From NCBI GenBank assembly GCA_028687585.1, contig JAQTZV010000002.1, forward strand, positions 62,001-126,000: a stretch of DNA of 64,000 nucleotides, written 5' to 3'. This DNA comes from Desulfuromonadaceae bacterium (GTDB lineage: Bacteria; Desulfobacterota; Desulfuromonadia; Geobacterales; Pseudopelobacteraceae). Below the pieces are notes generated by a model that had not been told where the DNA came from, ran no database searches, and saw only the letters and a program-made list of their open reading frames with translations. A program made the translations under genes and the position numbers. Shown here one piece after another: positions 9,880 through 16,773 of the stretch. Numbering within the stretch: the stretch's first letter is position 1; each line of letters opens with the position of its first letter.

Positions 9880-10671
9880 ATGGACCAAAAAGCACTGTTA
9901 CGGTTACTGTTTGTCGTTGCTCTTGCTGCAGTTCCGGTAATTCCCGGTTGCAGCGGTGACGACACCAACACGGCAACCAACACCAACACGGCAACCAACA
10001 CCAACACGGCAACCAACACCAACACGGCAACCAACACCAACACGGCAACCAACACCAACACGGCAACCAATACCAGCACGGCAACCAATACCAGCACGGC
10101 AACCAATACCAGCACGGCAACCAACACCAGCACGGCAACCAATACCAGCACGGCAACCAATACCAGCACAGCAACCAATACCAGCACGGCAACCAACACC
10201 AGCACAGCAACCAACACCAGTACGGCAACCAATACCAGCACGGCAACCAACACCAGCACGGCAACCAACACCAGCACAGCAACCAACACCAGCACAGCAA
10301 CCAACACCAGTACGGGAACAGGGGCATATACAGCAGCACAAATGACAGGGACCTGGGACTATACCATCGATTCTTATGGCAGTGCGACCACCGAATGCGT
10401 TGCATTGCCAACCGTTCAGCTTTCAATGTCATGCACTTCAACGTACGATGCCAGCTGTAACATATCGACAGCATGTAAAATGAACGGAGTTGATTTGCCG
10501 GTGACACAATCCAAATGCGATCCGAATAACGCAGTCTCGACAGCTCCCGGCACTGATCCGTGCAACACACAATTTACGTATGTTACAAATAGCAGCAGCC
10601 CGCTGTCATTAACGGTAACAGGCAAAGTCGGTGGCGCGACTTATTTTATTCTGACCCAAACAAAACGATAA
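9880..10671 (+). CDS. Lipoprotein with TNTSTA tandem repeats
   Basis: 263 residues. A lipoprotein signal ends at the lipobox cysteine in VIPGC (Cys24), so the protein is probably anchored to the outer membrane. Residues about 29-146 are a short TNTA followed by nineteen hexapeptides: five TNTNTA, thirteen TNTSTA and one TNTSTG. This should be an extended, Thr-rich, possibly glycosylated stalk. The C-terminal 115 residues form a small domain with four or more cysteines (ECVALP, SCTSTYDASC, ACK, KCDPN), probably disulfide-bonded. RBS GGGGGA precedes the ATG and a strong terminator follows. I do not recognise the C-terminal domain; a surface or matrix role is inference. Confidence 0.82.
   Translation: MDQKALLRLLFVVALAAVPVIPGCSGDDTNTATNTNTATNTNTATNTNTATNTNTATNTNTATNTSTATNTSTATNTSTATNTSTATNTSTATNTSTATNTSTATNTSTATNTSTATNTSTATNTSTATNTSTATNTSTATNTSTGTGAYTAAQMTGTWDYTIDSYGSATTECVALPTVQLSMSCTSTYDASCNISTACKMNGVDLPVTQSKCDPNNAVSTAPGTDPCNTQFTYVTNSSSPLSLTVTGKVGGATYFILTQTKR
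9968..10315 (+). repeat. Tandem 18-bp repeat inside the lipoprotein gene
   Basis: Nineteen copies of an 18-bp unit of the form ACC AAy ACC Arc ACr GCA. The first five encode TNTNTA and the rest encode TNTSTA. Copies differ only at synonymous or AAC/AGC positions (AAC/AAT, ACG/ACA, AGC/AGT), which points to recent expansion by slippage or unequal exchange. The number of units is likely to vary between strains. The unit length is a multiple of three, so changes in copy number keep the frame. Confidence 0.93.
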
Positions 10672-10692
10672 CTTGACGTATACCTGTGAGAC

Positions 10693-10724
10693 AAAAGAGC
10701 CTCCTTGTGGGGCTCTTTTTTTTG
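10693..10724 (+). terminator. Rho-independent terminator of the repeat lipoprotein
   Basis: The stem AAAAGAGCC / GGCTCTTTT, with a 9-nt loop, is followed by a run of T, about 20 nt after the stop codon at 10671. Confidence 0.88.
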
Positions 10725-10859
10725 GAATACGAAGGGACCCCGCCCGTATTTACGGTGAATTACGGAGCTGTCTTGCAACATAAATCCGGGCAGTAAAAGT
10801 GAAAGAAGTGGAAGGGTAGAGTAGAGGGCAGGGTGATACCTTCTCTCTAATCTACCTTT

Positions 10860-11120
10860 ATGCTTGCTCCTGAGCCGTTCTACACAACCAAATTTACTGG
10901 CCTTGGCCTTGGAATGCCGGCGGTGCTTGGTATTATCAACTCGCATAATGGTGGATTGCAGCTTTTCAGCCAACTGGGTCAGGGGACAACATTCAAAGTC
11001 TATCTGCCTATTCTGAACGATGACTCAACCGGAGAGAACGATGAAATACCGTCCGCTCCTGAAGCACCATGGAAGGGAATCCAGATATTCATTATCTCAA
11101 ATAACATTCTAAGGTCATAA
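10860..11120 (+). pseudogene. Histidine kinase C-terminal remnant
   Basis: The 86-codon frame reads EPFYTTKFTGLGLGMPAVLG then a GG-rich turn and GTTFKVYLP, which is the F/G2 end of an HATPase_c domain of a hybrid kinase. It is followed by a degenerate start of a receiver domain (GIQIFIISN). The phosphoacceptor, N-box and G1 box are missing, and nothing kinase-like lies upstream, where the DNA runs back to the terminator at 10.7 kb. It is a truncated leftover, not a working gene. It sits immediately beside the left boundary of the integrated element (11171). Confidence 0.8.
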
Positions 11121-11170
11121 TAAAATTGAATTCGATGAGCAAGGGAATGGATGGGTATGACTTTACCGAG

Positions 11171-11244
11171 CAACACAAAAGAAAAAGCCCTTGAATTATC
11201 AAGGGCTTTTGGTTGTATCCGGATGGTACCGGACTGTTAATTGG
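11171..11244. repeat. Left attachment-site repeat (distal copy)
   Basis: 74 bp identical to 16700-16773. It includes a copy of the tmRNA terminator hairpin (11183-11210) and ends in TTGG, the complement of the tmRNA CCA end, after which the sequences diverge. It marks the boundary between chromosome (histidine kinase remnant side) and element. Confidence 0.92.
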
Positions 11245-11314
11245 GACGGTGTCAATACAACTGATTGTATAATTATATAATAAATAACGTTATTATCAGG
11301 TTGCAAAAGTTGAG

Positions 11315-11335
11315 ATACCCCTAAAAATACCTCTA
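11315..11335. promoter_or_regulatory. Candidate integrase arm-type sites, left end
   Basis: Two copies of ATACCYCTA (11315-11323 and 11327-11335) with starts 12 bp apart, about 70 bp inside the left repeat. The same motif occurs four times at the right end of the element, so these may be integrase or excisionase arm sites. Pattern-based prediction. Confidence 0.4.
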
Positions 11336-11373
11336 AAATATTTTGCTCAGAGTACTTATGGACGTTTGATTTG

Positions 11374-11616
11374 TCAAGCCAAAGGTAATGCATATGACTT
11401 ATTTATGAGTCGACGAATATCGAGAACGTTCCAGCAGGTAGTTCTTTCTCCAAGTTTAATAGGTTTTGGAAAACGTCCTGACTTCACGCCATCCCACCAT
11501 GTCGATTTGCTCACAGGTATTATCGGAGGTATTCCCTTTTTCTTATCTCCCAAAATCTGTGATAACCTCACAAGACCAGTTTCAGGAAGTATGTTGCATT
11601 TATCGAAATTTTGCAT
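11374..11616 (-). CDS. AlpA-family regulator / excisionase-like protein
   Basis: 80 residues with the AlpA winged-helix pattern: GLVRLSQIL, then VSKSTWWDGVKSGRFPKPIK (recognition helix and turn) and WNVLDIRRLI. Proteins of this family activate the integrase or act as recombination directionality factors in P4-like elements. The gene overlaps the end of the small ORF upstream (start 11616, that ORF ends at 11600). It is therefore the last cistron of a compact minus-strand operon that starts with the ribbon-helix-helix-like gene. Position near the left attachment repeat fits a role in excision. Confidence 0.85.
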   Translation of the reverse strand: MQNFDKCNILPETGLVRLSQILGDKKKGIPPIIPVSKSTWWDGVKSGRFPKPIKLGERTTCWNVLDIRRLINKSYALPLA

Positions 11617-11851
11617 ATAGCACCAATTGGTTAAAGGCGATATTTGGGACGCGAGCGACGTAGTTGCTGTTTGTTACTGTTCTTCGCGTTGCGGCTATGG
11701 AGGTATTATCAGCAATGCTGGTAAAGCCAAGGCGGTTGTTGATGGCGTGAAGGCAAAACCCCACACGCCATAGGGCTTGAGGCCTTCGGCCTGATGTTTT
11801 CATACCTGCAAAGCCCAGTTTTTTAAGCATGTTCTTAATATTGCCATTCAT
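11600..11851 (-). CDS. Small basic protein of unknown function, coupled to rep
   Basis: 83 residues, starting with an ATGA overlap on the rep stop codon (start 11851, rep ends 11848) and running 17 nt into the alpA-like gene. This phasing is what a translationally coupled cistron would show. It has several basic residues and a segment VGFCLHAINNRLGFTS but no motif I can assign. It may be a real conserved small protein of such elements, or an open frame kept by overlap constraints. Confidence 0.45.
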   Translation of the reverse strand: MNGNIKNMLKKLGFAGMKTSGRRPQALWRVGFCLHAINNRLGFTSIADNTSIAATRRTVTNSNYVARVPNIAFNQLVLYAKFR

Positions 11852-13098
11852 AGCTGATCCTCACATTTTTGTATCAGCCGCGCTGCCATTTCCGCTTCAC
11901 ATCTTTCCAGTCCACCATCAAATTCCATGATTGCCGCACGTTCTACAAATTCCTCTTTGTGATTGCCGTAATTATCAGCTTTTCCTTGAGCCGAAACGAG
12001 TAACATTTGTTCATGCTTTGTACCCATTCGCTCTGATCCGTCTGCAATTAGTTCTCGCATATACTCATTGTAAGAAAAATCACCCAGGTCGGTTTTGATC
12101 ATGGCAAGGGTAGGGGCGTATTGTCGTTTAACGAACCTCATGACCTCGCCAACGGTTTTGATTTCTTTTGCAGTAGTGAGCTTGATCTTTTCAGTTGATT
12201 TTAGCCAGGATGACCACCAGAGCTGAATACTGCGGCGTGATGTATTGCTGTCATCGCTGTTAATGACGGAAAGGTACTGATTAATGATACCGACAAACAG
12301 TTGACCAACCGGAACACCTAATGAAAGGTGTTTGGCCGCTTCATGTGCACGCTTGTCTTTCAATTCTACTTCAGCACGATTCCAGAAGAAGGGAACGCCG
12401 AGTTGAGCGGCTTTATCGTAAAAACGGAGGTACACGCGGGAACTTCTTTTGCCGAAGTACAAGGTATGACCGTCTGCGGGTTGTTCTCTCTCTGGCGAAA
12501 GATCAAAGTTTTGAATCTCACTGGCGTTCCTGAATCGTGATCTGATTTCACATTTAAGAATCGCTTCTTTGAGTTTTGCCAAATCAAGCGCACCGTCAAC
12601 ATTGTCATGAGCTATATCAAGGCGGGTGAATTTAGCGTTGAATTTGATGGCTGTTGCAAAGAGAGCAAACCAGGGTATTTTTGGGAACTGTGATTCGTAC
12701 TGACGGCAACCCTGGCCAGACATCACAACATGACAACCCATATTCGGTTGACCATCAGAATATACGCAGATGTTACCGAAGCGGAGGGACTTTCTATATC
12801 CGTGGATACCGCGATCAAGTTCAGAAAACAGAGCGGATTTCAGACCTATGATTTTGATGAGTTCCAGGGGATCAGTGACTTTGACGGTGAATGCTACCCA
12901 GTCGATTAAGAACTGATCTAAAAGAGGAACTGTAATTTGTGCCCCCCTATTAGTTAAGGGGGGCTTGTAGTCTGGTGGAAGGGTATCAGGTGCATCGCCG
13001 GAGGTGGAGGCCGAGCCGTCACCCTCGGTTTCAATACCAGACTTACTTTGGTTGCAATCGTTACTTGAATCAGAATTTGCGTGATGGTACATTGACAT
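11848..13098 (-). CDS. Rep_trans-family replication initiator / MobT-like relaxase
   Basis: 416 residues. After a Ser/Asp-rich linker of about 50 residues, the protein shows the PF02486 pattern: LIDWVAFTV, KFTRLDIAHDNVDGAL (acidic metal-binding strand), GHTLYFGKRSS, then VYLRFYDKAAQ (candidate nucleophilic tyrosine) and a paired acidic/basic strand WNRAEVELKDKRAHE. The family includes pT181-type RepC initiators and the ICE relaxases Orf20/NicK (MobT). It should nick one DNA strand and initiate rolling-circle replication or transfer of the excised element. AAGGAG precedes the ATG at 13098. A GC hairpin lies in its own N-terminal coding region (12941-12964). Confidence 0.8.
   Translation of the reverse strand: MSMYHHANSDSSNDCNQSKSGIETEGDGSASTSGDAPDTLPPDYKPPLTNRGAQITVPLLDQFLIDWVAFTVKVTDPLELIKIIGLKSALFSELDRGIHGYRKSLRFGNICVYSDGQPNMGCHVVMSGQGCRQYESQFPKIPWFALFATAIKFNAKFTRLDIAHDNVDGALDLAKLKEAILKCEIRSRFRNASEIQNFDLSPEREQPADGHTLYFGKRSSRVYLRFYDKAAQLGVPFFWNRAEVELKDKRAHEAAKHLSLGVPVGQLFVGIINQYLSVINSDDSNTSRRSIQLWWSSWLKSTEKIKLTTAKEIKTVGEVMRFVKRQYAPTLAMIKTDLGDFSYNEYMRELIADGSERMGTKHEQMLLVSAQGKADNYGNHKEEFVERAAIMEFDGGLERCEAEMAARLIQKCEDQL
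12941..12964. other. GC hairpin within rep, candidate nick site
   Basis: GCCCCCC and GGGGGGC form a perfect 7-bp stem around a 10-nt loop, inside the linker-coding part of rep (about residue 45). In pT181-type replicons the double-strand origin lies inside rep, so this hairpin is a candidate origin. The position is suggestive only. Confidence 0.35.
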
Positions 13099-13181
13099 AG
13101 AATCTCCTTGTTTTTACCTATGGGGTGATTTTAGAGAGGGAAGCCGGCCGCCAAGCAAAGCTTCCCTCTCTTTTTTTTGGT

Positions 13182-13538
13182 TTATTTTTTATCAGTTTGT
13201 TTTTTCTTTATTGTCCTGGCCTTAGTAGCGTCAGGAAGTTTTTGGTCTGTAGTTGGAGCGTGTTGTTCGTCATATATTTCCTTGAGTTTCATCACAGTAA
13301 GATTGTGATGCTTACTTTTTTCTTCATCACTGAGATGTTTCATAATTTCTTCGTGCCCAACTTGGAGAACGTTTATGAGGGTTGTATTCATACTTTCATT
13401 AGTCATTATAGAAATGGCGTGAATCTTTGAATACATTGAAATATTCATTCGTACAGATATTGATTTTATCATGGTGACATCTTCTTCAAAGAGGTCTGTG
13501 CCTCTTATGCTACTGATTACAACATCTATCGCTTCCAT
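13182..13538 (-). CDS. Small ribbon-helix-helix-like protein
   Basis: 118 residues. The segment KSISVRMNISMYSKIHAISI then TNESMNTTLINVLQVGHEEI has the strand-helix-helix rhythm of MetJ/Arc-type DNA-binding proteins, and the C-terminus is Lys-rich (KARTIKKKQTDKK). The start has a clear GGAGG site 5-6 nt upstream. It is the first gene of the minus-strand operon with rep, 83 nt upstream of it. A role as rep repressor or as relaxosome accessory protein is inferred from size, fold pattern and position. The fold call is moderate. Confidence 0.55.
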   Translation of the reverse strand: MEAIDVVISSIRGTDLFEEDVTMIKSISVRMNISMYSKIHAISIMTNESMNTTLINVLQVGHEEIMKHLSDEEKSKHHNLTVMKLKEIYDEQHAPTTDQKLPDATKARTIKKKQTDKK

Positions 13539-14069
13539 GCATTACCTCCAACAATTTTTGAGAATCATAAATGAATTACTGTATGAATCATAGAATGATT
13601 TATAATAAATGCAAGTGTTTTTTTAGCGGGTCAATATATTGTGCTAATACTGCGAAGCTATCGCTTCGCCTTTCACACTTGCGCTCACTAACGTTCGCCG
13701 CACCATCGGCAGGTTTGCGCTCATAGCGCGCCTACCTGCCTTTTTGGGCGTGCGTTTGATTTAACTTTAAGAAATTTAAATGGTGTGGTAGGAAAGGTAG
13801 ATATATATCTAAGCCCCCGTGTTACTGAAACGGGGAGGGAAATGATGATGAATTTATCGTTGGGGTTGTTGACCAGAAAACCGGTCAACAAGTATTTGGA
13901 ATATTATTCAATAAACAGTGTTTAATAAAATCAGTTGAACAAGAGAACTGACAACCCAATTGATAAAAAAAGAAGGCCCATAAATGAAACAGCGGGAAGC
14001 GGCACTGGTTGTCGCCAAGTTTTGGCAACAGGAGCCATCTGCATCATCCTATGAACAGTAAGGTGAAAC
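13539..14069. other. Hairpin-rich non-coding region, candidate origin
   Basis: 531 bases between the divergent RHH-like and TPR genes. It holds an 18-bp palindrome (13652-13669, stem GCGAAGC), a nested hairpin GGCAGGT...ACCTGCC with an inner GCGC stem (13708-13740), a CCCCGT/ACGGGG hairpin (13815-13835) and a 9-bp stem TTGTTGACC/GGTCAACAA (13866-13891). No convincing gene is present. Very short frames with possible RBSs exist: 27 codons from the ATG cluster near 13843, 25 codons at 13984, and a minus-strand frame with one hydrophobic helix ending at 13931. Clustered stems beside a nicking-type Rep suggest oriT or a single-strand origin. Confidence 0.4.
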
Positions 14070-15224
14070 ATGTCTAACATAATATCAGTTATAAGATGTT
14101 TTAGTAAAAAACGGCTCTTCATTATGAAATATAAACTTTATAGATATAAAAATGATCATCCGTTTAAATTTATTGAGTTTTATAAATATTTTACTACGGT
14201 TATCGCTTTTTTGGTTATAAACTTTATAATATTTAAAATTCTAATCGGATTGGCAAATAACTATATAATAGTAGAACCGTTTGAAGTACCTACGCAACTA
14301 TCTAATAGCGGATATACTGGTAAAACTATAGCAACTAAAATTATTAATAGAATGGAATATTTGACATCGAAATCAGTATTCAGAAACAATAATGAAATAA
14401 TTAACGCATCATCATCTGTTTATAAGTCCGATATTATAATACCTTATGCATCAAATACATTAACGTCAATAGTCATGTCGATTAGGGAAGTCATCTCTGA
14501 TCCGTTGTTTATTATATCTGGATTTATTGTTTCAGATAATAAAAACGATTTAAAGATGAAGTATATTATGAAAGGAAAGCGCAGACTCATTCTAACTAAT
14601 GACAATGATTACGTTATAAATAAGGATAATGATTTAGATGAAATAATTAATAATGCTGCATTAAAAATATTAGTTCAAATTGATCCTTCAACAGTGGCGG
14701 GTTATTACTTTAGGGTGGAAGATTATAAATCTGTTATAGCAATATGTAATGCAATAAATAAAATGGAACCAAGATATGCAGGTATTACGTATAGTATATG
14801 GGCTAATGCACATTTGAAATTAAGTGAATTCGATAAAGCATTAAACAAAATTGAGGAGGCAGCTAAGTATATAAATAGTAAAGATTTAAAAACTAATGTA
14901 TATGCCGTTTGGGGTGATATTTTGAGAAAAAAATGTGCATTTAGCGAAGCAATAGTTAAATACAAAGTGGTTAGTGATAATAATTCAAAAGATTCATATC
15001 CATATTATATGATAGGAGATATTTTGATATTACAAAAAAAATATAATGAATCAATTACCTATTTGAATCGTGCAATTGATCTTGATAAAGACAATCCTAA
15101 GAAAAAAGATACAATATTTGCTATTTCAAACGTCATTAATACTTTGAGAAAAGTTAGTGATGATGAACTCGATAAAATTAATAGTAATCTTAATATGATA
15201 ATAATTTCACAAGATATATACTAG
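14070..15224 (+). CDS. AT-rich membrane-anchored TPR protein (element cargo)
   Basis: 384 residues. One transmembrane helix near residues 45-65 (TTVIAFLVINFIIFKILIGL) is followed by a domain of unknown type (about 75-210). Two to three TPR-like helix pairs come next (IWANAHLKLSEFDKALNKIE, YPYYMIGDILILQKKYNESI and TYLNRAIDLDKDNP). Base composition is far more AT-rich than the rest of the window, marking recent transfer. RBS AAGGTG lies 5 nt before the first ATG. It is alone on its strand within the element and is the only cargo-like gene. I do not recognise the middle domain; function unknown, with helper or phage interaction one possibility. Confidence 0.75.
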   Translation: MSNIISVIRCFSKKRLFIMKYKLYRYKNDHPFKFIEFYKYFTTVIAFLVINFIIFKILIGLANNYIIVEPFEVPTQLSNSGYTGKTIATKIINRMEYLTSKSVFRNNNEIINASSSVYKSDIIIPYASNTLTSIVMSIREVISDPLFIISGFIVSDNKNDLKMKYIMKGKRRLILTNDNDYVINKDNDLDEIINNAALKILVQIDPSTVAGYYFRVEDYKSVIAICNAINKMEPRYAGITYSIWANAHLKLSEFDKALNKIEEAAKYINSKDLKTNVYAVWGDILRKKCAFSEAIVKYKVVSDNNSKDSYPYYMIGDILILQKKYNESITYLNRAIDLDKDNPKKKDTIFAISNVINTLRKVSDDELDKINSNLNMIIISQDIY

Positions 15225-15335
15225 CAAACATTACGTGGATATGTTGCTTGTTGATTGTGACTCACCGGATTTGCCTGCAATAAGGAAACCTTTCATCAGG
15301 CTTTCACCAATCCGGTTATATTCCGCATTTTCCCG

Positions 15336-16568
15336 TTACGCCGCCCGTATAAACGGTATAACCTTAGCCCCTGCCTTCAATCCGTCCAGATAATCAGCCC
15401 AAAGTTGCATCATTTTCTTGCGCTCAACAAGGTGTGCTGTCCGATTGTATGCCCTGCCGTTCGGGTCTTTGACAGCGTGAGCAAGCTGGTGTTCAATGTA
15501 GTCAGGGCGGACTTGTAACACCTCATCAAGAATAGTACGCGCCATTGCTCTGAATCCGTGGCCGGTCTGATCTTCTGAAGTGTAACCCATACGTCGCAGG
15601 GCGGCATTGATGGCGTTGTCTGTCATGGGGCGCAGTGGAGTGCGGTGGTTAGGAAAAACATATTTACCGAATCCGGTTAATGGCTGTAACTCCTTTAAAA
15701 TAGCCATTGCCTGACGTGATAGGGGTACAATATGGGGTATTTTCATCTTCATTTTTTCAGCGGGTATGTTCCATCGCCCTTCCTCAAAATCTATTTCAGC
15801 CCATTCCATCTGGCGCAACTCTCCAGGACGTACAAAGAGAATTGGAGCCAGCTTTAAGGCACATTGCACATGAAATGTACCGACAAAACTGTCAATTGCA
15901 CGTAATAGCTCGGCTACCTCTTTCGGGTCGGTAAGTGCGGCATGGTGCTTTTCCCGTACTGGTGGCAATGCCCCCCGCAGGTCAGCCGCAATATCACGTT
16001 CAGCGCGTCCGGTTGCTACGGCATAGCGTAGGACTTGGCCGCAAATTGTTCTGATCCTGTGCGCTGTTTCCAGCGCGCCACGGCCTTCTACTCGCCGGAG
16101 TACTGCCAGGATATCAACAGGTTTAATCTCTGCAATAGGTTTTGATCCTAGCCAGGGGAAAACGTCACGTTTTAGCCTATCCATGATTGTCAGTGCATGC
16201 CCCTCAGACCATTGGCCGGAAAATTTTGTATGCCATTCAAGAGCAATTATCTCGAAGCTATTTTCTTCAAGGTCAATTTTAGTTTGTTTAATAGTTTTCT
16301 TCATTTCGCCAGGGTCAATGCCATTTGCCAGCAGTTTTTTTGCATCTTCACGGCGTTGTCTGGCATCGGCAAGGGAAAGGGCAGGGTACGCACCGAAAGC
16401 AAGTACTTTACGCTTGTCACCGAAACGATAGTCAAATCGCCAAAGTTTTCCGTTAGTGGGTGTAACGAGCAAATAAAGACCAAACCCGTCCATCAATTTG
16501 AATTCTTTTCCTTGAGGTTTTGCAGTCCTAACTTGAATGTCTGAAAGTGGTGTAATCCGCTTTGGCAT
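15336..16568 (-). CDS. Tyrosine recombinase, P4/IntA-type integrase
   Basis: 410 residues. The N-terminal arm-binding domain is DUF4102-like (LSDIQVRTAKPQGKEFKLMD, FGAYPALSLADAR), followed by a SAM-like core-binding domain and the catalytic domain. Visible catalytic residues are Arg in RPGELRQMEW, the Lys of the beta-hairpin, HGFR (His and Arg), the His in HQLAHAV and the nucleophile Tyr in RAYNR. It lies next to the tmRNA end of the element, pointing away from it, as usual for ssrA-integrated islands. It should catalyse integration and excision between the 74-bp repeats, probably with the AlpA-like protein as partner. Confidence 0.95.
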   Translation of the reverse strand: MPKRITPLSDIQVRTAKPQGKEFKLMDGFGLYLLVTPTNGKLWRFDYRFGDKRKVLAFGAYPALSLADARQRREDAKKLLANGIDPGEMKKTIKQTKIDLEENSFEIIALEWHTKFSGQWSEGHALTIMDRLKRDVFPWLGSKPIAEIKPVDILAVLRRVEGRGALETAHRIRTICGQVLRYAVATGRAERDIAADLRGALPPVREKHHAALTDPKEVAELLRAIDSFVGTFHVQCALKLAPILFVRPGELRQMEWAEIDFEEGRWNIPAEKMKMKIPHIVPLSRQAMAILKELQPLTGFGKYVFPNHRTPLRPMTDNAINAALRRMGYTSEDQTGHGFRAMARTILDEVLQVRPDYIEHQLAHAVKDPNGRAYNRTAHLVERKKMMQLWADYLDGLKAGAKVIPFIRAA

Positions 16569-16585
16569 TGGGCTTCTCCTTTTTA

Positions 16586-16658
16586 TGGAGGTATTTGAAA
16601 TGTGTTATGGAGGTATCCGTGTAAGTTGTTTGGAGGTGAGCCTCTATAAATACCTCCA
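16586..16658. promoter_or_regulatory. Candidate integrase arm-type sites, right end
   Basis: Four copies of the motif TGGAGGTrw or its complement lie just upstream of the integrase gene: 16586-16594, 16608-16616, 16631-16639 and inverted at 16650-16658. The first three start 22-23 bp apart. The last two form an inverted repeat. The same sequence appears twice at the left end of the element. They could bind the integrase arm domain or regulate int. Confidence 0.5.
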
Positions 16659-16699
16659 TAAAAAACGGATTTCAGCATACCAAATCGGACGCTAGTGGA

Positions 16700-16773
16700 C
16701 AACACAAAAGAAAAAGCCCTTGAATTATCAAGGGCTTTTGGTTGTATCCGGATGGTACCGGACTGTTAATTGG
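16700..16773. repeat. Right attachment-site repeat overlapping the tmRNA 3' end
   Basis: 74 bp identical to 11171-11244. It covers the tmRNA terminator and the final CCA of the tmRNA gene (16771-16773). The tmRNA gene itself is intact on this side. Confidence 0.92.
16712..16739 (-). terminator. Terminator of the tmRNA gene
   Basis: Perfect 12-bp stem AAAAGCCCTTGA / TCAAGGGCTTTT with a 4-nt loop, about 30 nt past the tmRNA 3' end. The flanking A and T runs allow it to work in both directions. It lies inside the attachment repeat, so a second copy exists at 11183-11210. Confidence 0.9.

Larger units (their letters stand above)
11171..16773. mobile_element. Integrative element inserted at the 3' end of ssrA (tmRNA)
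   Basis: A 5.5-kb segment bounded by identical 74-bp direct repeats (11171-11244 and 16700-16773). The right repeat contains the last three bases (CCA) of the tmRNA gene and its terminator, a well known integrase target. Inside are a P4-type tyrosine integrase next to the tmRNA end, an AlpA-type regulator near the left end, and a Rep_trans-family protein. A ribbon-helix-helix-like protein, hairpin-rich non-coding DNA and an AT-rich cargo gene complete it. There are no conjugation, capsid or packaging genes. It fits an integrative mobilisable element or satellite that relies on a helper. Element type is inference; the repeats and gene content are seen directly. Confidence 0.88.

Noticed and set aside
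9956-10345. Plus-strand ORF of PTRQPTPARQ repeats in a second frame
   Set aside because: Shifted reading of the same repeat; it starts inside the lipoprotein gene and ends as soon as the repeat ends.
9786-10570. Three long minus-strand ORFs (up to 230 codons) with LVAV, CWCWLP and GVGCRAG repeats
   Set aside because: They are mirror frames of the 18-bp repeat in the lipoprotein gene. None has a ribosome binding site or non-repeat protein-like sequence.
13660-13745. Possible CRISPR or tandem repeat array near the element hairpins
   Set aside because: The palindromes differ from each other and there are no regular spacers or cas genes.
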